Positions 34,802-46,400 of a stretch of DNA of 64,000 nt are shown piece after piece. Position 1 is the stretch's first letter, and each line of letters begins with the position of its first letter. Position numbers and translations under genes: made by a program. Source of the DNA: Dichetophora obliterata (lineage: Eukaryota; Arthropoda; Insecta; Diptera; Sciomyzidae); the NCBI GenBank assembly GCA_963920525.1, contig OY986439.1, forward strand, positions 50,099,482-50,163,481. Direction: 5' to 3'. Below the pieces are notes generated by a model. That model searched no databases. It was given only the letters and a program-made list of their open reading frames with translations, and was not told the DNA's origin.

Positions 34802-36001
34802 CAGCGATGTGATTTTAATTTTGCTTAAAATCCCAAATTCATGTATAAAAATACCTTTTTTGGACACTTTATGCCTTCAGAAATATTCTGAACTACCTCG
34901 AAATATGCCTCCAATTTTAATCTCAAAATAAGCAAAATAAAAAATTTTGTTTTTTTATATGTATGATTATTTAATAATAATGTAAAAAATCTTATTTGTT
35001 TCACAAAAATGGATTGAGATGAAAAAAGGAACTTATACCATAATAATATAAAATGAAAATAATACTTATAAATCGAGTTGCCTCGACATGTATGGTAAGG
35101 AAAAATGTTCCATTTGTACCCCTCTTATAATTAACCTTGATCTATTTTTAATGAATTCCAAAATATTTTGGCTGTAACGAAAACCGTTTTTTTCAAAAAA
35201 ATTTTGCAAAAATTATGTTTTTCATAAATATATATGCTGCTGTGATAGTTGGAAAAAATTAACGGTCAGAAATTAAAGGCTGGAAAAAGTTCTTCCAATC
35301 TGCATCAAAAAACTTTAAATTTTTGCAGTCATATTAAAGACAATGCTGTTTTTCGTGCTTTTTTGGAATTTTTTTTAAGTTATTTTCATTAAAATTCAAT
35401 CATCTTAATAACTATATTTCTAATGCGATCCTCACTTTCAAAATATCGTTGGAAAGGTGTGAGTGCTTGCATTGTTTCCTGGTCAGAATTGCTTAAATTG
35501 ATACTTATTAAAACTTAAATATTAACTATAAAATAAACACCTACTAAAAAAATATTGTAAGAAAATAAAAGTAATGATTTTATTTAAATTTTCAAAGTTT
35601 TTATATGGAAATCAAATAAGAAAAATATCAAAAATATGAACGAAAAATAGCATATTGAAGTTTTTCCAAAATATTTTGGAAATATCCTAAATTAGACCAT
35701 GGTTAATTTTTAGGGGGTTACAAATGGAAATTTTGTTTCAAGGCACTTTATTAAACACATAGTAATATTGTATTTATTTAAGCTGAATAAAGTTTGAATC
35801 CAAACTTAGGTAAAAATGAGATATCAAATATTTTTAATTAAAATTTGTTCAGAATTTTTTTAACAATGGTTTAAAACGATTTCAATCTATCAAAATCTTG
35901 ACACAGTAAGAAATTCCGCCAACAAACTCAAATGCCCTCTCGCCCTATTATAGTTTCAAAATCCCACAAAAACGGCGAAATCCCACCAAATCACATCACT
36001 G
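34802..36001. mobile_element. 1.2-kb hAT-type element with perfect 8-bp target duplication
   Basis: CTAGGCAC flanks both ends (34794-34801 and 36002-36009). The left end CAGCGATGTGATTTTA and the reverse complement of the right end, CAGTGATGTGATTTGG, form the inverted repeats, of a hAT type. The interior is AT-rich with no transposase frame, so it is a large non-autonomous copy. Confidence 0.9.
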
Positions 36002-36009
36002 CTAGGCAC

Positions 36010-37575
36010 ACGTCAAGTCATTACATTAGGGTAATAAAACCATTTTATTTTCTTAGTATTTAAAAAACATTAATGACTTAAATAAAGCCTAGACGATATC
36101 TAATGATTTTTTCTCTACCAATCTTGAAGCAGCGGACTTTACCTTTGCATTATATTGGTTTGTTGGCACCAACTAATCAATAGCATCAATAATATATGTA
36201 TGCATCTTTGACCTACCACTTGTCATCCATTTTATTTCCTGGTGCAAAATAGCAGTATTTTAATGCTAGCTATTTTCCACTAGGCATTCAATATCTTCAA
36301 TCTATTTCCTGGAAGAAACATTATTTTCACATCCGTTGCAGCAGCAGCAGCAGCAGTCTCTTCTTCCCAATCGATTGCTAATACACATGCAAAAAGGCAA
36401 GCGATAAGAGTACAAACAATAATAACAACATCAATAACAACAAAAACAAAACAACACCAGCATTATCAACAATATACATATAAAGAGGAATTATTTGTTG
36501 TTTGTAGCAGAACTATTTTTTTTTCTTACGTTGCTGCTCTCTGTTATTGCATATTTTATTCATTGCCCATTTCCGTTTTAGCAACAAGGTTATAAATAGG
36601 AGAACCCAGTCGGAAATAACAACAACACAAACGGCTCAGAATGTATCGCGCTGAATTGAGAATCTTGCAATTTATTCATTTTAAAGATCGAGTGAGATAT
36701 TTGCGACCATTCCTAGCATTTTCTTCAACCATCTTCTGCTGGCCAAGTCACAATTTAACCTCTTTAAGCTATTATTGCTTAAAGACAAGTTACTCAGGTC
36801 TGCACAAAATGTAGTCATGATTGTTGTTGGGCATCTTGCGCACAGTGAACTATGATTCCAGAATCAAACAAAGCGTCAACAATTCGTAGAAGAAGACTAT
36901 TGTCAAGAAATTGTACACACTTATTTCTATTGTAAGCTCATAGTTCTGATAATTGTTATCAAAATAGAAATCAAAATATTATTTAAATATAAAACTCATC
37001 AAAGTTATTTGAAATAAAAATGGTGGGCACGCCCTCCCACCATACAAATAAAAATTTGAAAAAGAGGCTTTTTAAGAAGCTGAGAGTGATGGATCTAAAA
37101 TACATTCGAAAACATATATTGGATGTGAAAATAAGCTAATTTGGATAAGGAAACGTGGAACCTCCTATATATTTTGATATAAAATTGGATTACTTTGAGA
37201 AATTCAGATGACGGAACACTCAAATTTTGTTCGTTTTTAATTTTTTATACAAAATTGGACTACCTCCAAAAGTCTAAATGATGCAACAATCAAATAAATA
37301 ATGTTGCTCTGATAAAATTCTGATGAAAAGTTCTGATCGCGTTACCTCCCATACATTTTTTCTAAATAAAATTAAATTATTTTGGGAAATTCAGATGAAT
37401 AAAATTGTGATCGATTATCTATTTTGTGTTAACAAATACCTTATCGAAAAATAATGAAGTTTGGCAAGGCGGCGCACAGTGCTTTGCGCTCATACAAATT
37501 TGCAAATTAATAGGAGTGCTCCTATGATAGTTAAATTTTGTATGCTTAGTAAACTAAAGCTATCTAACCAGAATA
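36010..37575. other. Non-coding stretch with a possible TATA promoter
   Basis: A (CAG)n run of six units lies near 36339. TATAAATA at 36591 is followed about 50 bases on by an ATG at 36641 and a 57-codon frame beginning MYRAELRILQFIHFKDRVRY. That frame has no recognisable motif, so I do not call a gene. The rest is AT-rich with no supported feature. Confidence 0.35.
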
Positions 37576-37790
37576 CGGAAAAAACTTTTTAACAAAAAAA
37601 AAACAAACTTCAAAACCACTATAAAGTAAAAAATAATTTCAAATTACATTTCACATTAATTCTTGATCAAATTTGATTATTTTTTTTATATATATTATTA
37701 AATTGGAAATCTTATTATTATAATTATTTTTCTACTTTCCATTATTATCACAAATATATAAATTTCTTCATGAATATTAAACCTGTGGAA
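37576..37790. repeat. Arm of a distant inverted repeat
   Basis: AAAAACTTTTTAACAAAAAA, CTTCAAAACCACTA, AAAGTAA, TTAATTCTTG, TATTAAATTGGAAAT and ATTATTATCA-AAATATAT in this order match the reverse complement of about 43845-44057. The pair brackets about 6 kb containing the RTE element. Confidence 0.7.
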
Positions 37791-37794
37791 TCTG

Positions 37795-40700
37795 GGGGTG
37801 ATGTAACAATGTAACATGTCTGACTGTCTCAACCTGGCGAGGCCAGCATAATCTTTGTGAAATCGCCTCAAGTCGACTCAAACCTCCACGTGGTGTTTCC
37901 TGGGCAACGTCAAAACTGACAACCGTTAGTTTGGCGGCTAATCTGAGCGGCGGGCCTTAAAATAGGTTGTGCGTCAGGTTTGAAGCCCACCCGTAAAAAC
38001 CCATTTCAATGAAAACAAATAAGAAAAGAAGAAAAATTATCCCCAAATCTGATGACGACTACCGCAAACGAAAAACTGATAATGATTTACGAATATGCAC
38101 CTGGAATGTCCGAACCCTTAATTGGGAAGGTGCCTCTATCCAACTGACTGATGTCTTGGAAAGATACAAAGCTGATATCACTGCTATCCAAGAAATGCGA
38201 TGGAAGGGACAGGGTTGCATTCGGCATGCACCCTGTGATATCTACTACAGCGGCCATGTGGAGAAGCACGAGTTTGGATGCGGATTTGTAGTTGGCAAGA
38301 GACTACGGCCCCACGTCCTGCGATTCACACCTGTGAACGAACGACTTGCCATAATCCGCATCAAGGTTAGATTTTTCGATATAAGCCTAATATGTGCGCA
38401 CGCTCCGACAGAAGACAAGGACGATGAGATCAAGGAAATTTTCTACGAGCGCCTTGAAAATGCTTACGAGCGCTGCCCCCGTCACGACGTAAAAATCGTG
38501 CTTGGTGACTTCAACGCTAAGGTGGGCAAAGAAAATATTTTTGGTCCAACAGTCGGAAAGTTCAGCCTCCACGACAATACCTCCGATAACGGAATGAGGC
38601 TGATTGACTTCGCCGCAGCACGAAACATGGTCGTAAGTAGCACTCGATTCAAGCATCTAAATATTCATAAAGCCACCTGGATGTCGCCTGATCAAAAAAC
38701 CAAGAATCAAATTGATCACGTTTTGATCGACGGAAGGCACTCTTCCAGTGTATTGGATGTACGCACGATCCGTGGTGCAAACATTGACTCGGATCACTAC
38801 CTTGTTGCAGCCAAGATCCGTACACGTTTGTACGCAGCTAAGAATACACGCAACCCTACACAGAAAAATCTAGACGTCGACAAGCTGCAATCGAAACAGA
38901 CAGCCGATGCTTTCGCCACTCGACTCTCACTCCTGCTTCAAAGCACTCCTCCAATCAATGATATATGCGCGCAGTGGACACACATTTCCAACTCCATGCG
39001 TGCGGCTGCTGAAGAGGTGATTGGCTACCAACGCCCTCGCCGAAACCAGTGGTACGACCAGGAGTGTCGCGACGCCACCAAAGCCACCCTGCAGTCGGTT
39101 GTAACGCGCGCTGCTAAAGAGCGATACAAAGAAAAGAGGAGGGAAGAGAGACATATTTTCAGGCGGAAAAAAAGAGAGGCAGAAAAGCGCGAGCAAGAGA
39201 AGATTGAGATGTATGGTGACAGGAATGAGGCACGAAAATTTTTCGAAAAAATAAGACGCCTTGCCAATGGTTTTAAAACCGGAGCCTCTTCCTGCAAGGA
39301 TGAAAACAGGAATCTAGTGACAGATGTCCAGAGTACACTGACGTTATGGAGGGAACACTTCTCTAAGCTTCTAAATGGCGACGCTGACAACAATCCCGCC
39401 AATAGAGATGATATTCCGGAAACCCCTATTTCGGATAACAGCGTTGAGGTTCCGCTGCCCGACTATGATGAAGTTCTGATAGCTATAGCTCGGCTTAAAA
39501 ATAACAAAGCCGCGGGAGCTGATGGCTCACCTGCTGAGCTGTTTAAGAACGGAGGCGAAGCTTTACTTAAATGCATTCACGAGCTTCTATGCAGAATATG
39601 GTCGGAAGAATGCATTCCGAACGATTGGAATCTCAGTTTGCTCTGCCCAATCGACAAGAAAGGCGATCCCACTATCTGTGCCAATTACCGTGGGATAAAC
39701 CTTCTTAATATCGCATATAAGGTCCTGTCGAGCGTTTTATGTGAAAGATTGAAGCCCATTGTAAACGAACTGATCGGACCTTATCAGTGTGGCTTCAGAC
39801 CTGGAAAGTCCACCATCGACCAGATTTTCACGCTACGACAAATCTTGGAGAAGACTCAAGAAAAACAAGTCGACACCCACCATCTTTTTGTCGACTACAA
39901 AGCCGCCTTCGACAGCCCAATTAGGAAGCACCTGTACTCCACCATGTCTGAATTTGGTATTCCTGCAAAACTAATACTACTTTGCAGGATGACATTGAGC
40001 AACACCAGCAGCGCAGTTAAAATCGGGAAGAACCTCTCCCCACCATTTGTTATCAAACGAAGTTTCAGACAAGTTGATTCCTTATCGTGTGACTTTTTCA
40101 ACCTAATGATGGAAAAGATCATCCGAGCTGCTGATCTGAAACGTAGTGGCACAATATTCTACAAGAGTGTTATGCTGCTTGCGTATGCTGATGACATCGA
40201 TATCATTGGTCATAATACGCGCGAAGTCAGTGCAGAATTTTCCAGATTAGAAAGAGAGTCAAGTCGAATGGGTCTGGCAGTGAATGCAGATAAGACGAAA
40301 TACTTGGTGTCAACAAACAAACAGTCCCAGCGTCTTGGAACCCACGTTACCGTTGGCAATACCTCCTTCGAGCTTGTGAAGGACTTCGTTTATCTGGGAT
40401 CCAGCATAAGCTCAACCAACGACATCAGCGTTGAGATCAAACGAAGAATAACTCTTGCCAACAGGTGTTGCTTTGGGCTCAGTAGGCAATTGACAAGCAG
40501 AGCCCTCTTTCGACGAACGAAAATCACGCTCTATAAATCGCTCATCATGCCCGTCCTACTTTACGCATCACAAACCTGGACGCTGAGCAGTTTAGATGAA
40601 AAGACTTTAGGAGCATTCGAGAGAAAGATTCTTCGTAAGATCTACGGACCAATCTGCGTCAATGGCGAGTACCGAATACGGTGGAATTGCTCATGAACTG

Positions 40701-41006
40701 TATGAGCTGTACGCTGACATCGACATAGTCAAGCGCATTAAAATCGAGCGGCTTCGCTGGCTTGGTCATGTTCAGCGCATGAAAGACGATGCTCCAGTGA
40801 AGAAAACATTCGATTCGGTACCCAGCGGTGGTCAATGCAGAAGAGGACGACCGCATCTTTGTTGGAAAGACCAAGTAGAGGACAACCTGACGAAGCTTGG
40901 AATTTCCAACTGGCGCCAGCAAGCGAAAGACAGAAATGGCTGGCGCAAATTCTTAGATGAGGCCAAGACCGACATACGGTTGTAGCGCCAACTAGGTAAG
41001 TAAGTA
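37795..41006 (+). mobile_element. Nearly full-length RTE-type non-LTR retrotransposon
   Basis: A GC-rich leader (about 37795-38008) precedes one long reading frame encoding endonuclease and reverse transcriptase. The 3' end is a short GTAAGTAAGTAA tail, not poly-A. A single ORF with a simple-repeat tail is the RTE-clade organisation. No LTRs are present. The exact 5' edge and target duplication could not be fixed. A second, truncated copy lies at 47811-50776. Confidence 0.8.
38009..40985 (+). pseudogene. RTE-type endonuclease-reverse transcriptase with one frameshift
   Basis: The first frame (38009-40696) gives 895 residues. It has an apurinic-type endonuclease with TWNVRT near residue 31, QEMRW, GDFNAKVG near 166, NQIDH and SDHYLV near 261. 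A Lys/Arg/Glu-rich linker follows, then the reverse transcriptase: NYRGINLL, GFRPGKSTIDQIF, the A-motif FVDYKAAFDS, and the catalytic YADD near 726. The last part, including RLRWLGHVQRM and GRP-WKDQVEDNL, lies in another frame (about 40700-40985). In the 47.8-kb copy the junction reads GGAATGATGAACTG, whereas here it reads GGAATTGCTCATGAACTG, a net gain of 4 bases. The usually invariant RQGDSLS is RQVDSLS here. Both changes suggest an inactive, though young, copy. Confidence 0.85.
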
Positions 41007-41009
41007 ACT

Positions 41010-41510
41010 GTATTTTTCTTATATTGCCACGCTCTTTGTCCAACGACGGATAGTGTCAATATTATTCGAGTTACAGCGTTTTCTTAAATTGCCACGCCCT
41101 TTATCGAATAACGCCCCCTTTTTACAATAATTTTTAATATTTGTTGCTAACCCTGTACCAATTTCCAGTACCCTAGTGTCAATATTAACTGAGATACAGT
41201 AATTTTCTTATATTGCCACGCCCTTTTGTCCAACAACGAACACTTTCTTCACCGTAAATTTTCATTATTATGCCTACACCTGTACCTAATTTGAATATTC
41301 CTATATATTTCGAGTTACAGCGTTTTTCTAATATTGCCACGCCCTTTATCGTATACCGCTTCTTTTTTAACATACTTTTTAATAATTGTGCCTACCTCTG
41401 TACTAAATTTCAGTGCTTTAGTGTTAATATTATTCGATATACAGAGTTTTTATTATATTTCCACGCCCCTGTGTAGAATACCGCCCACTTTTTTACACGG
41501 GCACCGCCGT
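41010..41510. repeat. GCCACGCCC-class tandem repeat, unit about 125 bp
   Basis: ATTGCCACGCCCTTT (or close variants) occurs near 41024, 41085, 41211, 41333 and 41458. Units also share TTATTCGAGTTACAG or ATACAG, TAGTGTCAATATTA, and CCTGTACC-A-TTT. This is the same broad GGGCGTGGC class seen at 21-22.7 kb and 45.1 kb, abutting the retrotransposon tail. Confidence 0.75.
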
Positions 41511-43844
41511 GTCTAATGTCTGTATCTGTTGGCAAAAAATTGCGGCAATCGGGCAAGTACTTTAGGAGTTATCGATGTACATACATACATTTAAAAAAGA
41601 CTAACCAGAGGCTTAAGTTTCAATCACATACCTTAAAAAAAGCTTTTGGTAGAAGAAAGCTCAAAATGGAAACTAATGGAGTTTTCATTTCTCGAAAAAA
41701 TGAAACATTTTTTCTGCCCTTTTTGGAGATTGTGTCCTCTTGAGAATAAAAAATAGTTTCCTCTAAAATTGAATCGTGTTGTTTCAGCAAAAATATTGAC
41801 CTCAAAAGAAAAAAAAAAATTCAGATTACTCAAAGATGACAGAAAGAGGGCAGAAAAAATGCAAAATTTTTTCGAGAAACGATAACGCCATACATAAAGA
41901 ATTTTCATATAAAACAATAAATTCATTTTTTCTGCATTTGAATTAGAAGCTTTTGATTTTTTGTTAAATAAAAAACTAATTATAATGGTGACCATTGCAC
42001 TTTTTCTTTAAAATGCACTTCTTAAAATAATTACCCAACTTTCTATAATATTGCTACGATTTAAAAATAATAACAGATCTAACTCATCACGTCATTTACA
42101 GATAATTGAGGTGAATACTTGAAACTGAACTGCCTTTTGAATTGCTGTTGAAGTAATTTGAAATACGTATACCGCGAAATTTTTAGCTTGCTACCTGTGA
42201 AATAGGTGATCTGTGATTTTTTTTTCTCGAAAAATTGTTATTATATTACAACATGATTGCAAAATCATGATGTGCGTATACAAAATCTGTATATAACCTT
42301 GGAAGATTTAAAAAAAAAACCATTTTCTTCGAGTTATGCACACAATCAAAGTTACTTGAGCTTCGGCTTCTACCTGTCCAATTGCACATGTTTATAGACC
42401 ATTGTAATTGTCACACTTAAGGTCCTTCCGAGTCTTTTCGTTTCTTTCTTCCAAGCCATAGTATTCTCTGAGAAGTTATTCCTGCAGATATCCTTTAGAG
42501 CAGTCCACACATTTTTTTCATAAATTAAAACCTCCTTACAAATATATGCAAAACTTGGCAAAAACTGTCCCACTCTGATTGAGTTCAGAAGCTTGTAAGT
42601 CAGCGGCAGCTAGGCAGTCAGTTAGTCAGTCATTTTGTTGTTTATTCAGTCTCTTGGTAGTTCTTATAATAAACTGATTTTGATCAAAGCATCGCTCTTC
42701 TTGCCAGCACCGTCGTCAGTCTCGTTATCACCATCAACTTTGTTATGAACATCGTCACTGTGGTGGTTGCCTGAAGCTGGTTGTTTTCGCAATTCTTCCA
42801 TTTGTGCCTGTATCGAGTAAAAAAGCATGCCTCAGCATCGTCAACAGCGTCATCATTGTATTTACAGTCATCAAAGTCCCACGCTTGTCAGTGTTGCGCG
42901 CCAAAGGGGCCAGTCGCATATGTTTGTTGTTTACAGAATAATGGTTCTTTTTTTAGTTTTTTCTTCTTCATAACTTGTTGTGTTGCTGCTAGGTTGATCA
43001 GCCAACAACATGTTGCTGTTGCCTTATTATTGCTTTGGTTATATATATTCGTTCATAGGTGGTTGTTGTTGCATTAATTTTAGTTTCTTTTTAGGTGGAA
43101 AATTCATTTATTTTCTTGATAGATGCGGAACAAAGAGTCTTAGTTGGGTGCTTCCTTTGATTTTTTTTTCCCACTTCTACCTATTGCTGGGTTGTTTTTC
43201 GGTTTTTGTGTGGGTGAAAAAGTAGTTCTTTGTGTTCATAATTGTGTTACATTTGTGGCTAGTAAATATGTGTGGTTGTTTGTAGATTGGTGTTTATGCA
43301 GTGTGTATGCGCTCAATATTGCTGCCTTTTACTGCCAAGCTAAATGTATAATAAAAGATTGTTTATTCTTTGTCCAGAAAAATTTAATGAAATCTTAAAA
43401 ACGTCTTTGCGCCATTGCGATTGTAGATACTGAGAAAATTTTACGCTTGGATTGCTTGAGTGAACAACGAATGCATACAAATCTTTCATTTTTAGTTCAT
43501 TCAACCTTATTTAAGACAAAATCTTTCTTATATAAAAACTTGGACAGGAACTTTTTTTTTGCCTGATTTCTTTTTGTATTCGTATTTTTGTGAAATTCTA
43601 AGAAAAAATAACTTTTCGGAAGCATATGCATATATAGTAGGTTCGGCTAATTAATTTTCAGCATATGAAAGTGCACCGTGACGTATGAGTGACATTTAGT
43701 TAAAGAAAACCCATTTTAAATCTACACATTTACTTAAAAATATTTGTGTGTAAAAATTACTAATAACTGCGTCCATTCTATATACATTCGAAAAACTGCA
43801 GAATATAAGGAATGGTATGATTGTAATCTGCCCCTTGTATGATT
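41511..43844. other. Non-coding sequence, partly unique
   Basis: TACATACATACAT lies near 41578. The area 42600-43350 is of higher complexity, with GTTGTTG words and possible conserved non-coding character, but its frames (42781-43398) lack motifs. GAAAGTGCACCGTGACGTAT near 43668 echoes 19001. No gene, RNA or TIR element is supported. Confidence 0.35.
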
Positions 43845-44057
43845 TTAAAGGTTTTTATTCATGGAGAAATTAATATATTTATGATAATAATACAAAATAG
43901 AAAAAAGTTGTAAAAAAAACATTTCCAATTTAATAATATATATAAATAAATTATCAAATTTGACCAAGAATTAATGTAAAAAGTAATTAAAAATTGTTTC
44001 TTACTTTGTAGTGGTTTTGAAGTTGGTGTTTTTTTTTTTTTGTTAAAAAGTTTTTAT
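43845..44057. repeat. Second arm of the distant inverted repeat
   Basis: The reverse complement of 37576-37790, with about 80% agreement by eye, including GTGGTTTTGAAGTTGG and AATTAATGTAAAAAG. Confidence 0.7.
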
Positions 44058-44384
44058 TTTATGTGCAATTAGGGGTCGGTGATCACAAAAATAGCAATTT
44101 TTTCATTTTGCGGGTTTTCGAAATATCGGTAAAAAGGTGTTTTTAGTTACTCATCTGAAATCAAAATATATCGTTATTTGTAAATTTGAGAGTAACATTC
44201 TATATATAGTTGAAAAACCCATTAAATTACGCATTAAGTGACATTTTAATCTTTGCAATCACTTATTAATCTAGTGAACCTCTGCTAGTAAAGGTGATCA
44301 AACTTTCACTTTAATGATTTTTTTGTGATTTTTCAAAAATTTTTGCCGATTAAAGCATTTTTTTAAGGATACAAATATTAAAAA

Positions 44385-44606
44385 CTATATCTTTATTATT
44401 TCGTTAGATCCTTCCTCACCAAGAACCAGCAGTAGTTGGCCATCATGCTCTAGTGTCAAAAGCCTTGATAGCGCCTCTCTATTTCTGTCATTTCCTGGTG
44501 TCCGCGATCCATTATACAGGTTTACTACAATATATCAGTGCCTTAAGCTTTTAAATATAAATGTATTTGAAAAATTCTAAATTTATATAAGTCCTTAAAA
44601 CTTACC
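44385..44606 (-). pseudogene. Possible terminal exon of an unrecognised gene or gene fragment
   Basis: On the minus strand, an acceptor (GATATATTGTAG) precedes 44524-44385. One frame of this exon reads NLYNGSRTPGNDRNREALSR and then LLTLEHDGQLLLVLGEEGSN before a stop at 44385-44387. Its composition is protein-like, unlike other frames here. An upstream donor, GTAAGT at 44600-44605, would make an 81-bp intron. However, joining there brings an in-frame stop (TAA) just upstream, so the gene is broken, the donor is coincidental or the start lies elsewhere. No family was recognised. Confidence 0.35.
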
Positions 44607-45049
44607 AATTTACGTACGCTTATATTATGATGATGAGTAACCAAGAGAGGGGTTCTTCTGCACCTAGAATATACGTACTATATACATATATGACAAATGT
44701 CACTAAAATTTATTTTTTTCTTTTTAGTTCACGCCTTTTTAAATAAAAGCTTATTTTTAAAAATTTTTTTTTACTTTTTATTTATTTTTTACTTTTTAGT
44801 CTTAAAGGTTTCTTATTAACATCCTTTATTTTCAAAACTGAGCAAATACTACAGCATTTTAAGTTTTTAGACCATTAACCTTATTGCAGTATTAACATTA
44901 TTTAAATTAAAGTTATTTAAAAATTTTTTTACTTTTTATTTATTATTAAAATGGTTTGCAAATTTTGACGGACATGCATGCACACACACGTACATACATA
45001 CATACATAAGAATTAAGTTAGTTATATTCAGCTTATAATCAGATATAGG

Positions 45050-45360
45050 ATTTTTATTGATTTGTGGGCGGTAAAAGTGGGTGTGGCCAAATGTTGTTCA
45101 TAAACCCCATGCTTTATTTGATGAAACTTTACTGTTTAAATTTCAGCTGAATCAGCCCCGTAGTTTTAGAGATATGTCATTTTTATGGATTTGTGGGCGG
45201 TAAAAGGGGGAGTGGCAAACAATTTTCCTTAATTATCCTCTACTCAAAGGAAATTTACAGCCAAAATTTCAGCTGAATCGGCCTAGCAGTGTTAGAGATA
45301 TAGCAGTTTTATTGATTTGTGGGCGGTAAAAGGGGGTGTGGTAAAAATTAGTATTGTTAC
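45050..45360. repeat. GTGGGCGG tandem repeat, unit about 120 bp
   Basis: GATTTGTGGGCGGTAAAAG followed by GGG-GTGGC occurs at about 45058, 45178 and 45306. Each is separated by TTTCAGCTGAATC and AGAGATAT words. CATACATACATACAT precedes it at about 44993. Confidence 0.8.
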
Positions 45361-45489
45361 CGGACTAACATATGTATGCTAGGTTCTAGCTTAAGAGGAT
45401 ACCAACAATTTGTCGAAAAATGGCTTGCACATTTTGAGGACATACATACGAACGAAGCAAGTTAAATAAAAGCTTATAAAAATAGAAGC

Positions 45490-46108
45490 AAAGTTTTGAA
45501 CATAACCCTAGTCTCAGACTTCATATTCGACAAAATTGGCGGTTGGAGGGTGTCAAATAACCACTCCTACTCCGACCACCACTGCATTGAGTATTATTTA
45601 CACAATACGTCTCCCAAAATAATACCCCGACTAACATTCGCAAGATGAACTGGCGATTATATAAAAGGACTTTGGTTAAATATTTGCCATCAGGTCCGAT
45701 TGACAAACCTAAATAGGCAGCTGAACTAGATGATATATTTGATGTACTAACCAAAACAATAAATTGATCTCTTTCTTTCTCATGTCCTAAAATGACAACA
45801 AGGGGGAAGCTAAAACCAAAGTGGTGGTCCTACTTACTGGATGGACAGAGGACTGAATGCAGAAGACTCTTTGATGCATCTAAGTGCTCGAGAGCTGAAC
45901 TTGATTGGGCAGTCTAAAAGGTAGCCCTCAAAAATTTCAAAACTGAAACCAGGAAAGCTAAAAGATTTTCTTGGAAACGATTCTGTGAAAGAATTGAAGA
46001 ACTCTCAAAGGCTTCTAGGCTACGCAAGATTCTCGCTAGCACACCATACACACCTGGCTATCTCAAAAGATCGGATGGCACATGGACAATGTCTAGTGAG
46101 GAGACTCT
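45490..46108 (+). pseudogene. Jockey-like LINE: endonuclease end to start of reverse transcriptase
   Basis: Several frames together read VLNITLVSDFIFDKIGGWRV, then SNNHSYSDHHCIEY (the SDH end of the endonuclease), RLYKRTL, KPKWWSYLLDGQRTECRRLF, then RKILASTPYTPGYLKRSDGT and TWTMSSEETL. These are the ordered landmarks between endonuclease and reverse transcriptase in fly jockey-group elements. The frame is broken by stops. It ends abruptly at the TIR element 46109-47641 and resumes after it. Confidence 0.75.
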
Positions 46109-46375
46109 CCCGGGAAACAATTTGTGTCCGTACCAAACTACTCAGGTACAAAAGTCCAGAGTATCGGACTCAATTTCATTTTTAAAAGCTACGAGTAGTA
46201 ATGAAAAACTGCGAAGTTTATGAAAAAAAATAGTCGCACATTGATATTAAGCCGAATGGAAACGAGCTTCATCGAACAGGACCCGAGAAAAAAATTTATA
46301 TATTGTGTCAATAAAGTAGGACACTTAAGTAGGAAAATTTAATTTCCGCAAGTTTGACAAAGACAAAAAATTTTT

Positions 46376-46381
46376 CTTTTC
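46376..46381 (+). promoter_or_regulatory. Possible TCT/TOP initiator of RpL23A, or polypyrimidine tract of a 3' splice site
   Basis: TTTTTCTTTTCATTCC fits the pyrimidine TCT initiator used by fly ribosomal-protein genes, with the start at C46376 and a leader of 25 bases. The same tract continues as CCTTTTTTTTGTAG directly before the start codon and would equally serve as a 3' splice site (AG at 46397-46398) for a 5' leader intron. The sequence alone does not decide. GTAGGA near 46329 is only a weak donor. Confidence 0.45.
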
Positions 46382-46400
46382 ATTCCTTTTTTTTGTAGAA

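Noticed and set aside
36591..36815. TATAAATA followed by a 57-codon frame as a small gene
   Set aside because: No recognisable motif, no initiator at the expected distance and no polyadenylation signal linked to it.
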